This document shows positions 44,664-53,355 of a stretch of DNA of 64,000 nucleotides, piece by piece. The stretch's first letter is position 1. Each line of letters opens with the position of its first letter. Below the pieces are notes generated by a model. The model searched no databases, was not told where the DNA came from, and was given only the letters and a program-made list of their open reading frames with translations. The translations under genes and the position numbers were made by a program. This DNA is from Paenibacillus algorifonticola (GTDB taxonomy: Bacteria; Bacillota; Bacilli; Paenibacillales; Paenibacillaceae): positions 62,001 through 126,000 of the forward strand of contig NZ_LAQO01000025.1 of NCBI RefSeq assembly GCF_000971975.1, written 5' to 3'.

Positions 44664-45152
44664 ATGTTAGGAACATTTACAGTTAGAGATCATTTGCTGG
44701 AGGAGCTGGAACTATCCGTGCGGACAAGCAGCTCCTTAATTGCTCAAATCAAGCAGTCCGAGTGGGACTTTCGCCCGCAGGACAATATGCGTTCGCTGAT
44801 TGAGCTCGTTCATCATCTGGTTGCCATTCCCGCTAGCGATCTAGCCATTCTACAGGAAAAGACGGAGCATGAAGTTGCGGAGGTCGAAAATGGAGCCGCT
44901 GGCATCACTAGTACGGACGAGCTGATTCAGCGTTTTCAAACCAACCTTGAAACGTTCAAGCAGTATATCCTTTCCTTAAGCGAGGAAGAGCTGCTGAATA
45001 AATCTTCTAAAGCTTATTATTTGGAGCATGGCATGGTTCAGATCAAATGGCTTATTGAGGTCGTTACCCATACGTTCCACCATCGCTCGCAGCTTTACAA
45101 CTACTTGAAGCAAAACGGACATGACTTGAATTTCTTTATGCTGTACATGTAA
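44664..45152 (+). CDS. DinB-superfamily protein (putative thiol-dependent enzyme)
   Basis: This 162-residue four-helix-bundle protein of the DinB/YfiT group has possible metal-binding histidines in ELVHHLVAIP (about residue 50) and VVTHTFHHRSQLYNYLK (about 137-150), the usual triad spacing. Members include bacillithiol-dependent transferases; the specific reaction here cannot be read from the sequence. AAGGAG precedes the ATG. It follows the WYL regulator in the same direction and ends before a terminator. Confidence 0.85.
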   Translation: MLGTFTVRDHLLEELELSVRTSSSLIAQIKQSEWDFRPQDNMRSLIELVHHLVAIPASDLAILQEKTEHEVAEVENGAAGITSTDELIQRFQTNLETFKQYILSLSEEELLNKSSKAYYLEHGMVQIKWLIEVVTHTFHHRSQLYNYLKQNGHDLNFFMLYM

Positions 45153-45217
45153 TTCGGCTTAATGGGCATGTTCCAAATGAACGTAGCCTTTATAGAAACA
45201 CTAATAAATCACTAATG

Positions 45218-45250
45218 AGCCACTGATGCAACGTTTGCATCAGTGGCTTT
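45218..45250. terminator. Terminator between convergent dinB-like and yunB genes
   Basis: AGCCACTGATGCA and TGCATCAGTGGCT form a perfect 13-bp stem with a short loop, followed on the plus strand by TTTCCTTATTT. The yunB stop codon is only about 10 bp further on, so the hairpin may also serve yunB. Confidence 0.88.
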
Positions 45251-45258
45251 CCTTATTT

Positions 45259-46503
45259 CTAATGCTCGCTCTCATTCTCCGCGCTCGGCGCAGGCAGCGC
45301 TGGTGCATCAAGCTGCTCCTCCAGCATGCTGCCGTCCGATGGCTGCGTCACTCCGGTTCCTTTTGATAAAGGCAGTGCAATATTAGGGGCGCCAGGGGCA
45401 GAGCTGCCCACTGGATTGCCTTTGTTGTCGTAATAATACATCGGGACGTCGCCAACGACGAGCAAATAGGAAATCGGAATTTCCGTTTCCACCATTTGCG
45501 GCTCCGTTTCAAAAGGAATAATAATCGCGACCTCCGCGACAATATGAATGTACACCTCAATCAAAATCATATTGATGCCAGCATTTTGCTGGCGTGTGCT
45601 GAGATCCACTTTAACCGCGCCGACTGGCTCAAATTTGACGGGAACACGGGGACCATATGACGCAATAAGCGGACTGCCCAGCGCATTGCCAATTGGAATA
45701 TGCTCGGGAATTTCCTTGAGATGCTCAAGCGTCGATTGCACCGTCGTAATCGTTTGCGCCCTAATTTTCGTATGCTCATTGTAGTTCAGCATGAAGCCCG
45801 ACACTTTGCCGTTGCTGTTCATTTTCCAATCAACCAGCTTCTCGAACTCGGACTGGCTGGCCACCTGCTCTGTCGTCGCTTTATTAATCGCCTGTGTTGC
45901 TACCTGCTTGATTCGCAATTGGGCAACCTTAGTAAGCGGCTCGCGCAAATGCTTATCTACGTATAAAAAAGACTGAATGCCGCCAATGAGCAGCGTTAAC
46001 ACAATAATGGCAGCCCATATTTTGAGCTTCCGCCTTGGCGACTTCGGCCTTGAGCCCCAGCTTCCTCCACCGGACGACTGTGACTGTCCAGGTTGAAAAG
46101 CATCATAAGCGGCTGGACGGGAAGCGGCGCGACCAGACTGCGATTTTGCTACAAAACCACTATGGCTGCTGCCTTTACCAAACAAGGGCTTGCTCACTCC
46201 CCAGCTTCTGGGGCGACTAGCGCTGGGGCTAGGACGGCTCCCCCTGACCCAGCTTTTAGGCCAGCTAATGCTTACGCTAGTAAGCTTGCCACTGCCCCAG
46301 CTTTTGGGCCGGCTAACACTTGCGCCAGAACGCTTGCTGCTGCCCCAGCTTTTGCCGCTGCGTCTGCCTGGATTTTCGCTTGCGCTTCCCCGATTGCTCC
46401 AGCTGACCGTCTTCACCCGCCTCAGCGGCAGTCCAGGCCAGGATAGCTTTCGATTGCGGTTCAACAGCTGAAGCAGTCCCCATTTTCTCCCCCATCTTGC
46501 CAT
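45259..46503 (-). CDS. yunB: Sporulation protein YunB with repetitive basic N-terminus
   Basis: This 414-residue protein has a membrane anchor near residues 165-185 (WAAIIVLTLLIGGIQSFLYV) followed by a YunB domain (GFMLNYNEHTKIRAQTITTV, IPIGNALGSPLIASYGPRVP, VPVKFEPVGAVKVDLSTRQQ, AEVAIIIPFETEP). B. subtilis yunB, next to lytH, is a mother-cell sporulation gene of unclear role. Unlike the Bacillus protein of about 250 residues, this one has some 155 extra N-terminal residues, rich in Ser, Arg, Trp and Gly, with repeats of the form RPKSWGS (KSWGSSK, PKSWGSGK, PKSWVRG, PRSWGVSK). The ATG at 46503 follows GGGAGG by 10 nt. Confidence 0.88.
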   Translation of the reverse strand: MARWGRKWGLLQLLNRNRKLSWPGLPLRRVKTVSWSNRGSASENPGRRSGKSWGSSKRSGASVSRPKSWGSGKLTSVSISWPKSWVRGSRPSPSASRPRSWGVSKPLFGKGSSHSGFVAKSQSGRAASRPAAYDAFQPGQSQSSGGGSWGSRPKSPRRKLKIWAAIIVLTLLIGGIQSFLYVDKHLREPLTKVAQLRIKQVATQAINKATTEQVASQSEFEKLVDWKMNSNGKVSGFMLNYNEHTKIRAQTITTVQSTLEHLKEIPEHIPIGNALGSPLIASYGPRVPVKFEPVGAVKVDLSTRQQNAGINMILIEVYIHIVAEVAIIIPFETEPQMVETEIPISYLLVVGDVPMYYYDNKGNPVGSSAPGAPNIALPLSKGTGVTQPSDGSMLEEQLDAPALPAPSAENESEH

Positions 46504-46650
46504 GCTACTATCGCCTCCCGCCAAATTCCCACTCTGTTACAAGCTTATGCTTGTCATGGCAAAAAAAGAAGAAGCCTCGCCCGTGCCGCCTTGCTTGGCT
46601 AAAAAGCTTTATTGTTCAGGTTATAGCTTTCATCCTGACGGTGAAGCCTA

Positions 46651-46656
46651 TATAAT
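46651..46656 (+). promoter_or_regulatory. Possible -10 box (TATAAT) of a small gene
   Basis: A perfect TATAAT stands 41 bp before the ATG at 46697; the expected -35 region is weak. It supports the short reading of the following gene. Confidence 0.35.
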
Positions 46657-46696
46657 GGAGGAACTTGCGGTGCAATTGGATTGGAGGCTGGTACCC

Positions 46697-46858
46697 ATGT
46701 TCACCTATCGGGAGAAGCTGTACATGCTGAAGACGCTGAAGCAAAACAAAGCCAAACGTTTATTCGGCTTGCGGAAGCTGCCGCCTGAGCATCAAGCTCT
46801 CGTCGACAAGCTGGAGCAAATGGTACGCAACGAACAGGTCAACAAGGCGCATCTGTAG
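46697..46858 (+). CDS. Small conserved-looking hypothetical protein (53 residues)
   Basis: The 53-residue product starts MFTYREKLYMLKTLKQNKAK and ends PPEHQALVDKLEQMVRNEQV plus a few residues; it is basic, helical and soluble, with no motif I recognise. The ATG at 46697 has TTGGAGG 9 nt upstream and a TATAAT box 41 bp upstream. A GTG at 46670 with its own GGAGG would give 62 residues. Longer readings back to 46502 run opposite to yunB and are less likely. It lies 49 bp before another hypothetical gene and may be co-transcribed. Confidence 0.55.
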   Translation: MFTYREKLYMLKTLKQNKAKRLFGLRKLPPEHQALVDKLEQMVRNEQVNKAHL

Positions 46859-46907
46859 CCAGCGCCCTTTACGCTAAAATAAACTGGATTCAACGATGGA
46901 GGAAATT

Positions 46908-47393
46908 ATGCTAACTTTTGAACAAAAGCTTGAAATCATTACGTCCTTCCCCGAGCTGGAGCGCAGCGATGTGTCGCTGGGACGCGTTAATTTTCAATAT
47001 GCGGGCAGCGTGTACGACCGCAAAAATGTCGTCTACCACCTGCATCCGAACGGCAACGGTTTTGTTTACGCCGCCCTGCTGGACGGCTATGACATCGACG
47101 ACAAGGGCCTCGTCAACATTCGCAGCCTGGATGAGCCTGCACTTCGTACGTTAATTGCCGAAGCGATCAAATCGCTATCGTTCAAGCCTGAAGTGCCGCT
47201 TACGAGAGCGCAGCGCAGAAGACAGCGGGCCAATTCCGATCAGCAATGGGTTAACGAAGACTCGCAGACGCTTCAACTGAGGTTCGAGGAAGATACATGG
47301 ATGATTTACGAAGGTATGAATTTGGAAATGGCGTTCGAAACCTATGAAGAGGCTGTCGAATATTTGGAAGAGGAAGGCTTTTCGCGGGAGTAG
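46908..47393 (+). CDS. Hypothetical protein, 161 residues
   Basis: A soluble, acidic protein: an N-terminal part with FNYAG/YHLHPNGNGFVYA-like strands (residues 25-65), a basic stretch TRAQRRRQRANSD (about 100-113) and an acidic C-terminus (FETYEEAVEYLEEEGFSRE). The ATG at 46908 follows GGAGG by 5 nt. I do not recognise a family. Composition and codon use match the surrounding genome, and a terminator follows, so it is a real gene. Confidence 0.75.
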   Translation: MLTFEQKLEIITSFPELERSDVSLGRVNFQYAGSVYDRKNVVYHLHPNGNGFVYAALLDGYDIDDKGLVNIRSLDEPALRTLIAEAIKSLSFKPEVPLTRAQRRRQRANSDQQWVNEDSQTLQLRFEEDTWMIYEGMNLEMAFETYEEAVEYLEEEGFSRE

Positions 47394-47433
47394 CCGCTTG
47401 CCTGCCTTGCCAGTTTCTTTTTCAAAAAAGCTA

Positions 47434-47467
47434 AAAAAATACCTTCAGCAACGCTGGAGGTATTTTT
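47434..47467 (+). terminator. Rho-independent terminator
   Basis: AATACCTTCAGC and GCTGGAGGTATT form a stem with a 3-nt loop (one G-T pair) followed by TTTTAG. It ends the hypothetical gene 46908-47393. Confidence 0.8.
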
Positions 47468-47557
47468 AGTCTTATTCATATAAAGAAAGATTACTAAAAA
47501 GTTCAGATAAATCCTTCTGAAAATCCGGCTATTTTTGATAGTTCTTGAGGTGGTTTT

Positions 47558-48025
47558 ATGCTTATAGAAAACGAGATAGGCTACCGTATTCCAATATACA
47601 TAACAAAAATGAGTTTAGATGATGTAAAAGGAATGCGACCAAATTGGACACCAGGTTTTAACTGGCGATTGTACTTTCAGATGGGTAATGTCGAAGTGTA
47701 TAAAATCTGTGTCATCGATTCGGATCAAATAGAGGGTGCCATAGCACTAGAAAATCGTGGCGATCATGAATGGATACACTTAATTGAAAAGGCACCACAT
47801 AATCGTGGAGCAAAAGAAAAATATAAATTCGTGGCCCACCATCTATTTGCTTATGCTGCTCAGCGACATATTGAGCAAGGTGGTGACGGATTTGTAGCTT
47901 TTGAAGCAAAAAGTGGACTTATTCATCATTACGTCAATGAATATGGTGCTGTTTCTATGGGCAGCAGTCGTATGTTTATTCCTAACGTTGCTGGGCATAA
48001 CCTTATTAGGTTATACTTGAATTAA
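47558..48025 (+). CDS. GNAT-like hypothetical protein (AT-rich insert)
   Basis: This 155-residue protein has a possible GNAT acetyltransferase-like layout: a mixed N-terminal part, IEGAIALENRGDHEWIHLIE, then NRGAKEKYKFVAHHLFAYAA, where an acetyl-CoA loop would lie, and FEAKSGLIHHYVNEYGAV. The match to GNAT is only by pattern and the key pyrophosphate loop is imperfect. GAGGTGG precedes the ATG. The gene and its follower are much richer in A+T than the neighbours, suggesting transfer. It runs 16 bp before the next small gene; the two form a unit. Confidence 0.65.
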   Translation: MLIENEIGYRIPIYITKMSLDDVKGMRPNWTPGFNWRLYFQMGNVEVYKICVIDSDQIEGAIALENRGDHEWIHLIEKAPHNRGAKEKYKFVAHHLFAYAAQRHIEQGGDGFVAFEAKSGLIHHYVNEYGAVSMGSSRMFIPNVAGHNLIRLYLN

Positions 48026-48041
48026 AGGTGGTGGATTTCAA

Positions 48042-48236
48042 ATGAACGGCAGCGGCAGCAACTTTGTAAGAAGCTCCGGCAGAGGACGCATAGATATAGC
48101 AGACACTCGTTTCAATGTTTATGAAGTCTCCCCGACTATACCCGGACCGAAAGACGAACAACGCGATAAAGAAGTTAGCGAAGCCATTGAAAAGTGGAAA
48201 AATTCGAATAGTAATTGTGAAAAGCTCCGCCAATAG
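48042..48236 (+). CDS. Small hypothetical partner protein (64 residues)
   Basis: The 64-residue protein begins MNGSGSNFVRSSGRGRIDIA, has a central PTIPGPKDEQRDKEVSEAIE and a helical charged C-terminus (EKWKNSNSNCEKLRQ). It resembles no family I know. AAGGTGG precedes the ATG and the preceding GNAT-like gene ends 16 bp upstream. Its stop codon lies in the loop of the following terminator. A Gly/Arg N-terminus and a helical C-terminus would suit a small binding partner of the preceding protein, but this is speculation. Confidence 0.6.
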   Translation: MNGSGSNFVRSSGRGRIDIADTRFNVYEVSPTIPGPKDEQRDKEVSEAIEKWKNSNSNCEKLRQ

Positions 48237-48249
48237 GCGGAGCTTTTTT
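48221..48249. terminator. Terminator of the AT-rich gene pair
   Basis: AAAGCTCCGCC and GGCGGAGCTTT form a perfect 11-bp stem with a 4-nt loop, followed by a T-run on the plus strand. It includes the stop codon of 48042-48236 and may also serve the convergent ltaS-like gene. Confidence 0.88.
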
Positions 48250-48287
48250 ACAATAAAAACAGTAATTATCTCACTCATCTATTATCA

Positions 48288-50213
48288 TTAATACGCCTCG
48301 AGCTCGCGCTTTGGCAGCATACGCACGTATTTATCAGATAAGCTCATCAGCTTCATAATATAATCGTAATCCCCGCGGTATTGCTCAAATTTCGGAACCG
48401 GCTCCATCGTATCGAGCGATACGGCGGTACCGTCTTCAAAGCCTTTGCCGGGAACGAACAAAATATCATTGTTGAAAAATGATCCGCTCGGCAAATAATA
48501 ACGCATCCCCAGCACATTCCGATTGATGTTCAACAGATCATGGCCAAACAGCGTGGCGCCCGATTGCGCCGGCTTAAGACCAAGCAAATTAGCAATCGTC
48601 GGCATCATATCCAGTTGTCCGCCGACCTGCTCCACTACCTGCCCTTTCCCACCCTTGGCGCCGCCCGGCATATGGACGATAAACGGAATATTAAAGCGGC
48701 TGAGCCGTGCATCATACGTCATGCCAAGCTCCGTCTTGAATTGCTCGGGATCGATTTTGTCAGGCTGCAGGCCGAAGTGGTCGCCGTACATAACCAACAC
48801 CGTATTGTCCCACAATCCCTGCTCCTTAAGCTTGTTAATCAATGTGCCAATGGCGTAATCGGTATAATGAATCGATGTCAAATAGTCGCCAAGTTGAGTG
48901 CCTGCAAGCGAATCCGGCAGCGTTAGTGTTACGCGGTCAGCCGGCACTTTAAAGGGAAAGTGGCTGGACGTTGTAACGAACTGCGCGTAAAATGGCTGCT
49001 TCATCTCAGCAAGCTTTTGGGCCCCGACCCGGTAAAGCTCCTCATCCGAGGCGCCAAAATCATTAAAATGGTCATTCGTATAATAAGGCTTATCGTAATA
49101 AGCATTAAAACCGAGCGCCGGGTACAACTTGTCGCGATCCCAGAACGTCACGTTATTAATATGGAAGGTAGCTGTATCATAGCCTTGTTCCTCCAATAGC
49201 TTCGGAAGGCTTGGGAACGCACGGTCCCCGTACCCTTTTGACATCGCTTCGCTGCCAACCGGATAAATCGACGTATTCGACATAAATTCGGCATCCGACG
49301 TGTTGCCCTGGCCAATTTGCTGATAAACATGAGGAAAATAATAGCCCTCATCTGCCAGCTGATTAAGTGTCGGCGTAATTTCCTGTCCGTCCACCTTAAG
49401 GTGAATCGGAAAGTTTTGGAAAGCTTCCATTTGCAAGACAATTAGATTTTTACCTGCTGCCTTACCAAATTGAACAGGCTGCTTGGCCACTTGCTTGCCT
49501 TTCGCATCCTTATTTGGTCCCGTATCAGCATAAGGATAGCTCGCTTGCAGCTGATTAATTTCAGCAATCGTTTCTGGCAAGCTGCCGGTTTCGGTCTCGA
49601 TGGCTTCACTGCCAGCCTGCCAAGCCGCAGATGCTTGAAAGCCGATAAACCCGAGATTTTTTGCCCGCTCCAGTTCATTTGCAATCGTTTGATCCATATA
49701 AACCTGGCGGCTGAAAAACGATGTACTTACGATTAGAATGACAAGCAGCACCGACACTCGTCCCATACGTTTGTATTCATACACTTTCCGTGTACGAAAA
49801 CGCCTTACCGCATACACCGCCAGCCAAATCGCCACATCAAGAAAATAAGTGAAATAGACAGGCTGGATTAACGTCTGAATACTTGCCCGCACTTGACCGA
49901 CTTGATTGATCGATTTAAGCACATTATACGTCGGCACCGAGCCGTAATAATCAAAATAAACCGTCGAAGCAAACAGCAGAAGCGAAAGCAACGCATTAAC
50001 GAGTAAAAAAATAGCACCTTTGCGCTTGCTAGGGGCAACCAGTTCGAACAGCAATAACACGCCTAGCAGGCCTAGGCCATCCATCGCCACATCTCTAATG
50101 GCAATGGTATCAAAAATAAAATAGCGAAATAACGCCAGCTTGATCAGCAGCGCTGCATAAACAAGTAAAAAAGGCGACCGCTGCTTATTTTCCCCAAACA
50201 TCTGTTGCTGCAT
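48288..50213 (-). CDS. LTA synthase-family sulfatase-domain membrane protein
   Basis: This 641-residue polyglycerolphosphate (lipoteichoic-acid) synthase-type protein has five N-terminal membrane helices (to about residue 170) followed by an extracellular sulfatase-fold domain. Catalytic Thr305 lies in GQGNTSDAEFMSN; metal ligands include Glu263 (LQMEAFQNFP) and the MYGDHFG motif. S. aureus LtaS and its B. subtilis homologues share this plan; whether this copy is the primer, main or stress-type enzyme is not evident. The ATG at 50213 has GGTGAGG nearby, a short spacing; no better start exists. Transcribed alone. Confidence 0.9.
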   Translation of the reverse strand: MQQQMFGENKQRSPFLLVYAALLIKLALFRYFIFDTIAIRDVAMDGLGLLGVLLLFELVAPSKRKGAIFLLVNALLSLLLFASTVYFDYYGSVPTYNVLKSINQVGQVRASIQTLIQPVYFTYFLDVAIWLAVYAVRRFRTRKVYEYKRMGRVSVLLVILIVSTSFFSRQVYMDQTIANELERAKNLGFIGFQASAAWQAGSEAIETETGSLPETIAEINQLQASYPYADTGPNKDAKGKQVAKQPVQFGKAAGKNLIVLQMEAFQNFPIHLKVDGQEITPTLNQLADEGYYFPHVYQQIGQGNTSDAEFMSNTSIYPVGSEAMSKGYGDRAFPSLPKLLEEQGYDTATFHINNVTFWDRDKLYPALGFNAYYDKPYYTNDHFNDFGASDEELYRVGAQKLAEMKQPFYAQFVTTSSHFPFKVPADRVTLTLPDSLAGTQLGDYLTSIHYTDYAIGTLINKLKEQGLWDNTVLVMYGDHFGLQPDKIDPEQFKTELGMTYDARLSRFNIPFIVHMPGGAKGGKGQVVEQVGGQLDMMPTIANLLGLKPAQSGATLFGHDLLNINRNVLGMRYYLPSGSFFNNDILFVPGKGFEDGTAVSLDTMEPVPKFEQYRGDYDYIMKLMSLSDKYVRMLPKRELEAY

Positions 50214-50252
50214 AAACCTCACCACTCTCTCGCATTCCACGTTAATATAACC

Positions 50253-50286
50253 AAAAAAAGAAGCCATCAACACGTGATGGCCGCTT
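50253..50286 (-). terminator. Terminator of the tetR-yhgE unit
   Basis: On the minus strand GAAGCGGCCATCA and TGATGGCTTC pair around a 5-nt loop and are followed by TTTTTTT. It is the first clear terminator beyond the yhgE stop and lies just upstream of the ltaS-like gene. Confidence 0.7.
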
Positions 50287-50385
50287 CCTGAATGATAATT
50301 GTTAAGATTATATTAACGCATTTGGGCGTTGAATGAAAGAGGATGTTCCTTCCGATTATTTCGTTTCATTCATCCTGCTGCTTCA

Positions 50386-52476
50386 TTAAGCGGTAATGGC
50401 TTGTATTTCTTCATTTTTGCCAGTCTGGCGAAAGAAATACAAGAAGGTCAAGGCGAGCGCAATAATCGCAAAAATGCCTAATATCAACATTTGCTCGCGC
50501 ATAACCATATAATCTCCGCTTGCTACAATCGCTTTGAAGCCGATAATGCTGTGTGTCATGGGCAGCCAAGGGTTCACCTTCTGCATCCAATCCGGCAGCA
50601 TCTCCAGTGGAAACGTTCCTGCGCTTGAAGTGAGCTGCAGGATCATCAGCAGGATGACCGCAAAGCGCCCCGGGTTGTCAAGCCATGTGACGAGCATTTG
50701 TACAATCCATGTAAAGGTCAAGCTTGTAATAATCGTGAATAGGAAAAATAATGGCTTGCTATGAACTTCGAGCTTGAGGACGTATAGCAAAACCGTGTCC
50801 GCAATGATCGATTGCAAGAGACTGACCATTGTAAACGTCATCGTACGGCTCACAAAACGCTGCGTAGGTGTGGCATTAGCAATGCCAGACTCTCTCAGAG
50901 AGAAAACCGTAGTAAACACGAGCGCCCCCATAAACAGCGCCAGTGATAGGAAATAAGGCGTAATGCCCAGCCCATAATGGCTTAGCTTATGATCGGTGTT
51001 TTCCGTAATTTTGACTGGAGCAGCGAACATGCTAACCGTGCTGTCGCTGGATTGCACTTCAGACGATTTACTCGCTGCTTCATTTAATTGGCTCGCGAGC
51101 TCGCCCGATCCGTCAACAAGCTTTACGGATCCGTCGGCAAGCTGACCTGCACCATCGTCAAGCTTTTTGGAGCCATCGGCCAAATCGCTAACACCGCCGT
51201 TCAGCTTCCCAAGCCCCGTTTGAAGCTTTGCAGCGCCGGCTTGCAGACTTGAGGCACCTTCTGCTGTTTTCTGGCCACCTGCCGCAGCTTCCTTCATTTT
51301 GGTGCTGAAGGTATGCAGCCCTTGAGCGAGCTCCTGCTGTCCGCCGCTAAGCTTTGCTGCTCCGTCCAGCAGCTGCTTCTGCCCTTTCGCAAGCTCCGTG
51401 CTGCCAGTCAGCAATTGCTTTTGTCCGTCATGCAGCTGCTCGCTGCCGGACGCCACTTGGCGGCTTGCCGCCAGCAGCTGCGCCAGCTGCTCATTGCTTT
51501 GCAGCTCCGGGCTGCTCGCCACGAGCTGCTCCAAGCCGCTCGCGACTTGGCTTGCACCGGCCGCAACCTGCGCGCTGGCCTTCTCCGAAGCCGTCAGGCC
51601 AGCGGATAATTTCCCGCTTCCAACGCTTGACGCTTGCAAGCCAGCTTCAAGCTTCGCAGCGCCATTGCTTGCGCTGCTAGCCCCTGCGTCCAGCTTGGCA
51701 GCGGCCGCAGACAGCTCATTCAGCCCGCTCGCCAAAGTCGCGGTTCCCGACTTCAGCGTGCCCGCGCCTTTGGCAAGGTCGCTCGCGCCACTCGCGAGCT
51801 GCTTCACGCCTACCTGAACGTCCGCTGTGCCACTGGCCAGCTTGTTCAAATTCGTTTTCAGCGTCGTAATGCCTTCGCCTAGCTTGCCTGCCCCATCTTG
51901 AAGCTCCGTTGCACCGGAGCCCGCTTTCCCAAGGCCATCGGAAATTTTGTCGATTTGTTCAAACATGCTGCGCGTATAGGCTTCCGTAATTTGCACCGAC
52001 AGCTTCGACTTCAGCTCTTTTATTGCGCTGCTGCCGATTTGTGCGCCTACAAAGTTATAATCGCTATTCGGTTCAAAAATAATTTCCGCCTGCTTCGGCT
52101 CAGCCTCTGTCAGCGTCGCCGCATCCTGCGAAAACTGCTCAGGAATCGTTATCGTCATATAATAATGATTATCGCTTATTCCGCTTTTTGCCTGCTCCTG
52201 CGAGACGAATGACCAGCTAAAGTCATTGTTTTTCTGGAGCTCTCGGGCAAAATCCTCGCCAATATGCAGCTGCTTGCCTTCATAGTCTGCCCCTTGGTCG
52301 AGATTAACAACCGCTATTGGCAGCTTGCTCGTTTGTCCGTAAGGGTCCCATGACCCTTCTACTAGAAAACTGCTGTACAGCATCGGCAGCAGAGCAACCC
52401 CCGCTAACGTCAGCAGCACCATCGGCTTCTTGCCAAGCAGTTTCATTTCCTTCCAAAACACTTGAAATACACTCAT
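50386..52476 (-). CDS. yhgE: YhgE/Pip-domain membrane protein
   Basis: This 696-residue membrane protein of the YhgE/Pip type (ABC-2 permease-like) has one N-terminal helix (KPMVLLTLAGVALLPMLYSS), a large extracellular part and five helices in the last 200 residues (from about 500). The extracellular part has many short repeats of the form GAxxLxxG (LQDGAGKLGEG, LASGASDLAKG, LDDGAGQLADG, LVDGSGELASQ), predicted to form a long coiled helix bundle. Related to phage-infection protein Pip and ESX/T7SS-associated YueB. The ATG at 52476 has AAGGA 10 nt upstream. It lies 126 bp below the tetR gene in the same direction and is probably its target. Confidence 0.88.
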   Translation of the reverse strand: MSVFQVFWKEMKLLGKKPMVLLTLAGVALLPMLYSSFLVEGSWDPYGQTSKLPIAVVNLDQGADYEGKQLHIGEDFARELQKNNDFSWSFVSQEQAKSGISDNHYYMTITIPEQFSQDAATLTEAEPKQAEIIFEPNSDYNFVGAQIGSSAIKELKSKLSVQITEAYTRSMFEQIDKISDGLGKAGSGATELQDGAGKLGEGITTLKTNLNKLASGTADVQVGVKQLASGASDLAKGAGTLKSGTATLASGLNELSAAAAKLDAGASSASNGAAKLEAGLQASSVGSGKLSAGLTASEKASAQVAAGASQVASGLEQLVASSPELQSNEQLAQLLAASRQVASGSEQLHDGQKQLLTGSTELAKGQKQLLDGAAKLSGGQQELAQGLHTFSTKMKEAAAGGQKTAEGASSLQAGAAKLQTGLGKLNGGVSDLADGSKKLDDGAGQLADGSVKLVDGSGELASQLNEAASKSSEVQSSDSTVSMFAAPVKITENTDHKLSHYGLGITPYFLSLALFMGALVFTTVFSLRESGIANATPTQRFVSRTMTFTMVSLLQSIIADTVLLYVLKLEVHSKPLFFLFTIITSLTFTWIVQMLVTWLDNPGRFAVILLMILQLTSSAGTFPLEMLPDWMQKVNPWLPMTHSIIGFKAIVASGDYMVMREQMLILGIFAIIALALTFLYFFRQTGKNEEIQAITA

Positions 52477-52531
52477 CCAGAACACGTCCTTTTTCAATAT
52501 GCTAATCTATGCTGCTTATATATTGAACCAA

Positions 52532-52554
52532 TGACCATTTCGGTAAATTGGTCA
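52532..52554. promoter_or_regulatory. Candidate TetR operator before yhgE
   Basis: TGACCA and TGGTCA halves with an 11-bp spacer lie in the gap between tetR and yhgE. A related TTGGTCA stands at 53274-53280 upstream of tetR. The pattern fits local autoregulation but the second site is only half-conserved. Confidence 0.4.
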
Positions 52555-52602
52555 ATTTTTCTCAAAAAAATAGGCATCGCCGTCTTGCTCTGACTTTGCC
52601 CA

Positions 52603-53187
52603 TTACTTCACCGGATCAGCTACAATGCCATATGCGATAAAGGAAAGCATATTTTGTTTAATCTCATCCTTGCTCAGCGGATCGCTCAGCTTGTTCCACT
52701 CAGACGTCAAGCCGATATACAGCCGCAAAATCATAAATGCGGCAATCGCCGGATTACAAGGCTTCACCTCGCCATTGTCAATCGCCCGCTCAAGCTGCTG
52801 CCCCAGAAAGTCCAGCGCGAACTGCTCCATTCGGCGGATGCCCTCAAGCGCCTGAACCGTTCCAATGTCTCGAACCTCCTGAGAGAGCTTCACTGCCAGC
52901 TCATGGTCGGAGCGAAAATCGAGAATCGAATCAAGCACATTAAACAAATTGTCGACAAACGCCGCGTCCTGCTTCGTTCCCTCCCACATAATGCTTTGCA
53001 GCTCTGCAAATGCTTTGCCGAGAATTTCCTCAAACAACTCTTCCTTCGTCTTGAAAAAAGTATAAATCGTCCCTTTGCCTACATTTGCGATTTTGGATAC
53101 GAGATCCATCGTCGTCGCTTTATAGCCAAACTGTGCAAACGACTGTGTCGCCGCTTCCAAAATCAATGTTTTGCGATCAATTGCCAT
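52603..53187 (-). CDS. TetR/AcrR-family transcriptional regulator
   Basis: This 194-residue regulator has the usual N-terminal helix-turn-helix (residues 8-48; ILEAATQSFAQFGYKATTMD, VGKGTIYTFFKTKEELF) and a helical C-terminal ligand-binding region without further recognisable motifs. The ATG at 53187 has GGGAGG 8 nt upstream; an ATG six bases earlier is too close. It is the first gene of a unit with yhgE and probably represses it. Confidence 0.92.
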   Translation of the reverse strand: MAIDRKTLILEAATQSFAQFGYKATTMDLVSKIANVGKGTIYTFFKTKEELFEEILGKAFAELQSIMWEGTKQDAAFVDNLFNVLDSILDFRSDHELAVKLSQEVRDIGTVQALEGIRRMEQFALDFLGQQLERAIDNGEVKPCNPAIAAFMILRLYIGLTSEWNKLSDPLSKDEIKQNMLSFIAYGIVADPVK

Positions 53188-53355
53188 CCCCATAACCTCC
53201 CTTGCAAAAAGCTTTACAACCGTCTATTGATTGGCTTAATGATCAAAAATGACTAAAATTCATTTTCAGTCAATTGGTCATAAGTTAATTTAACACAGAC
53301 GATTCAAAAGCACAATCTTTTTTTCGAGCGTTTTTTAGAGAAATGATTTCGAGCG

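Noticed and set aside
53241..53290. Second TetR operator upstream of tetR
   Set aside because: Only one TTGGTCA half-site is clear and the partner half is degenerate, so it is not listed as a separate feature.
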